A stretch of DNA of 56,466 nt from a virus: positions 1-56,466 of the IMG/VR virus record IMGVR_UViG_3300027728_000001, one strand, 5' to 3'. Position 1 is the first letter of the stretch. Every line of letters begins with the position of its first letter. The notes under the pieces were generated by a model that was not told where the DNA came from, searched no databases, and saw only the letters and a list, made by a program, of their open reading frames with translations. Below are positions 55,547 to 56,466 of the stretch, one piece after another. Both the position numbers and the translations under genes were made by a program.

Positions 55547-56466
55547 GATGTCGGGAATGCGGCGGTGGGGACGGTGATCGTCGCGCCGGTGTATCCGCGT
55601 GCCGATCCAACGGTGACGCGGAAGTCGTCGATGTAGCCGTTTAAGTCATAGCCGTCAAACAGCCGGCCTATGAATGGAGCAGAAGAGGATGCGTAATTAG
55701 TGGGGTCAGAGTAAGTAGACCCGACCTGCGTGCCGTCCACATACATACGAGTTCCGCCAGACGCTCTCGCAACGGCAACGTGATACCACTGGCCGGTGCT
55801 TAGCGCACTGCCTGTGATCCGAAAACCAGCGTTTGTGAACCACGCAATACTGCTGCCGCTTAGAATTAGCGTTGGCTGCGCGCCTTGTGAGTTAGGGCGT
55901 GCGTCGTAGATGCCGGTATACGAACCACCAACGGAATTGAGATACAGCCAACACTCAATGACAAAGTCGCCAGTGCCGAGGGCAATAGACGGAATCGAGA
56001 GTGAGTCCCCTGACCCACCGAATGCCGCAGACTTCCCGCCAAACTTGCTCTGCGTTGCCGACTGCGTTGCGCCGCCATTTGCCGTGATAGTCTTGGGCAC
56101 CGACGACGCATCGACGAACGTGTTGCCCGTGCCATCGAATGGCAGCAACAGAGCCACACTGGCGAAGTACGGGTCGGGCGTCACGGCCACCGGCGTCACC
56201 GCAGCACTCGCCGTCGAAAACGCCCCGGTGCCGATCCCGTTGACGCCTGCCACGCGGAATGTGTACGCCGTGCCGTTGGTGAGCCCGGTCACTGTCGCCG
56301 TCGCAGCCGTCGACGTGCCGTCGCTGAACGTCGTCCAGCTGCTGCCAGAGTCGCTAGAGAACTGCAACACGTAATCAGTCAGCGGCGGCACCACTATCGC
56401 CGGTGCAGTCCAAGATACGACTGCCTGAGCGTTGCCTGCCGTGGCAGTGACGCCCGTGGGGGCGGC
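55543..56466 (-). CDS. Long tail fibre, C-terminal end (FN3 and LamG-like domains)
   Basis: Continuation of the 1-2317 reading frame across the contig join. Opens with the remaining strands of an FN3 domain (VLQFSSDSGSSWTTFSDGTS, GTAYTFRVAGVNGIGTG), then a jelly-roll LamG/concanavalin-like domain of about 165 residues (FDGTGNTFVDASSVPKTITA, FVIECWLYLNSVGGSYTGIY, NGYIDDFRVTVGSARGYTG) that would bind sugar on the host surface. The full protein stops with TGA at 55543. Bases 56376-56466 repeat the contig start. Confidence 0.9.
   Translation of the reverse strand, partial: AAPTGVTATAGNAQAVVSWTAPAIVVPPLTDYVLQFSSDSGSSWTTFSDGTSTAATATVTGLTNGTAYTFRVAGVNGIGTGAFSTASAAVTPVAVTPDPYFASVALLLPFDGTGNTFVDASSVPKTITANGGATQSATQSKFGGKSAAFGGSGDSLSIPSIALGTGDFVIECWLYLNSVGGSYTGIYDARPNSQGAQPTLILSGSSIAWFTNAGFRITGSALSTGQWYHVAVARASGGTRMYVDGTQVGSTYSDPTNYASSSAPFIGRLFDGYDLNGYIDDFRVTVGSARGYTGATITVPTAAFPTS
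56376..56466. repeat. Terminal direct repeat, right copy
   Basis: Exact copy of bases 1-91. See the left copy. Confidence 0.95.

Noticed and set aside
1-56466. Diversity-generating retroelement or retron
   Set aside because: No reverse transcriptase motif was found in any frame and no template-variable repeat pair was seen at the fibre ends.

Overview
The window is one complete, GC-rich, temperate tailed-phage genome assembled as a circle. Bases 1-91 are repeated exactly at 56376-56466, and a 1,049-codon tail-fibre gene reads in frame through that join, so the real length is 56,375 bp. The short-tailed (podovirus) type is inferred from a neck/tubular-like protein pair and a run of Ala/Gly/Gln-rich ejection-like proteins, with no tape-measure, sheath or baseplate genes. 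The host is bacterial (Shine-Dalgarno sites, sigma-70-type promoters, a phage sigma factor). A planctomycete-like host is only an inference. It rests on a very Cys-rich virion-region protein with a LecA-like lectin domain, on two peptidases, and on the lack of any recognisable peptidoglycan hydrolase.

Layout. (1) Minus strand, 17558 down to 1, then across the join and down to 38159: the virion genes. These run from small head-associated proteins, an ADP-ribosyltransferase-like protein, scaffold, major capsid and decoration protein to a Pro/Gln-rich protein, a glycosyltransferase, small and large terminase, portal and the long FN3/LamG tail fibre. A second fibre, neck/tubular proteins, repeat-rich fibre-like proteins, the Cys-rich lectin protein and a set of probable ejection proteins (largest 1,215 aa) follow. 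(2) Plus strand, 17913-22925: about 18 tiny translationally coupled genes, mostly of unknown function, ending with a small serine recombinase (22928-23701). (3) Minus strand, 37023 down to 23481: RecE-type exonuclease, Erf annealase, SSB, an SF2 helicase split into two genes, PD-(D/E)XK, HNH, SNase-like and endonuclease VII-like proteins, and a MazG-like protein. This block ends in an unusual cassette with a subtilisin-like protease, a papain-like protease, several membrane or secreted small proteins and a sigma-70-family factor. (4) Plus strand, 37268-38176: a tyrosine integrase beside a partial tRNA-like sequence, a possible attachment site.

How it may work together. Integrase gives lysogeny. 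The exonuclease, annealase, SSB and helicase form a Red/Erf-like recombination system, and no DNA polymerase or primase is visible, so replication probably relies on the host. The phage sigma factor may switch on the virion operons: a near-identical 19-bp element containing CCTATAG lies upstream of two of them. The peptidase cassette is the best candidate for an undescribed system, a possible protein-degrading lysis or envelope-breaching module. Regulatory structure is visible at the divergent 17559-17912 region, at three clear intrinsic terminators, and around repeated sequences near 31.3-32.0 kb.
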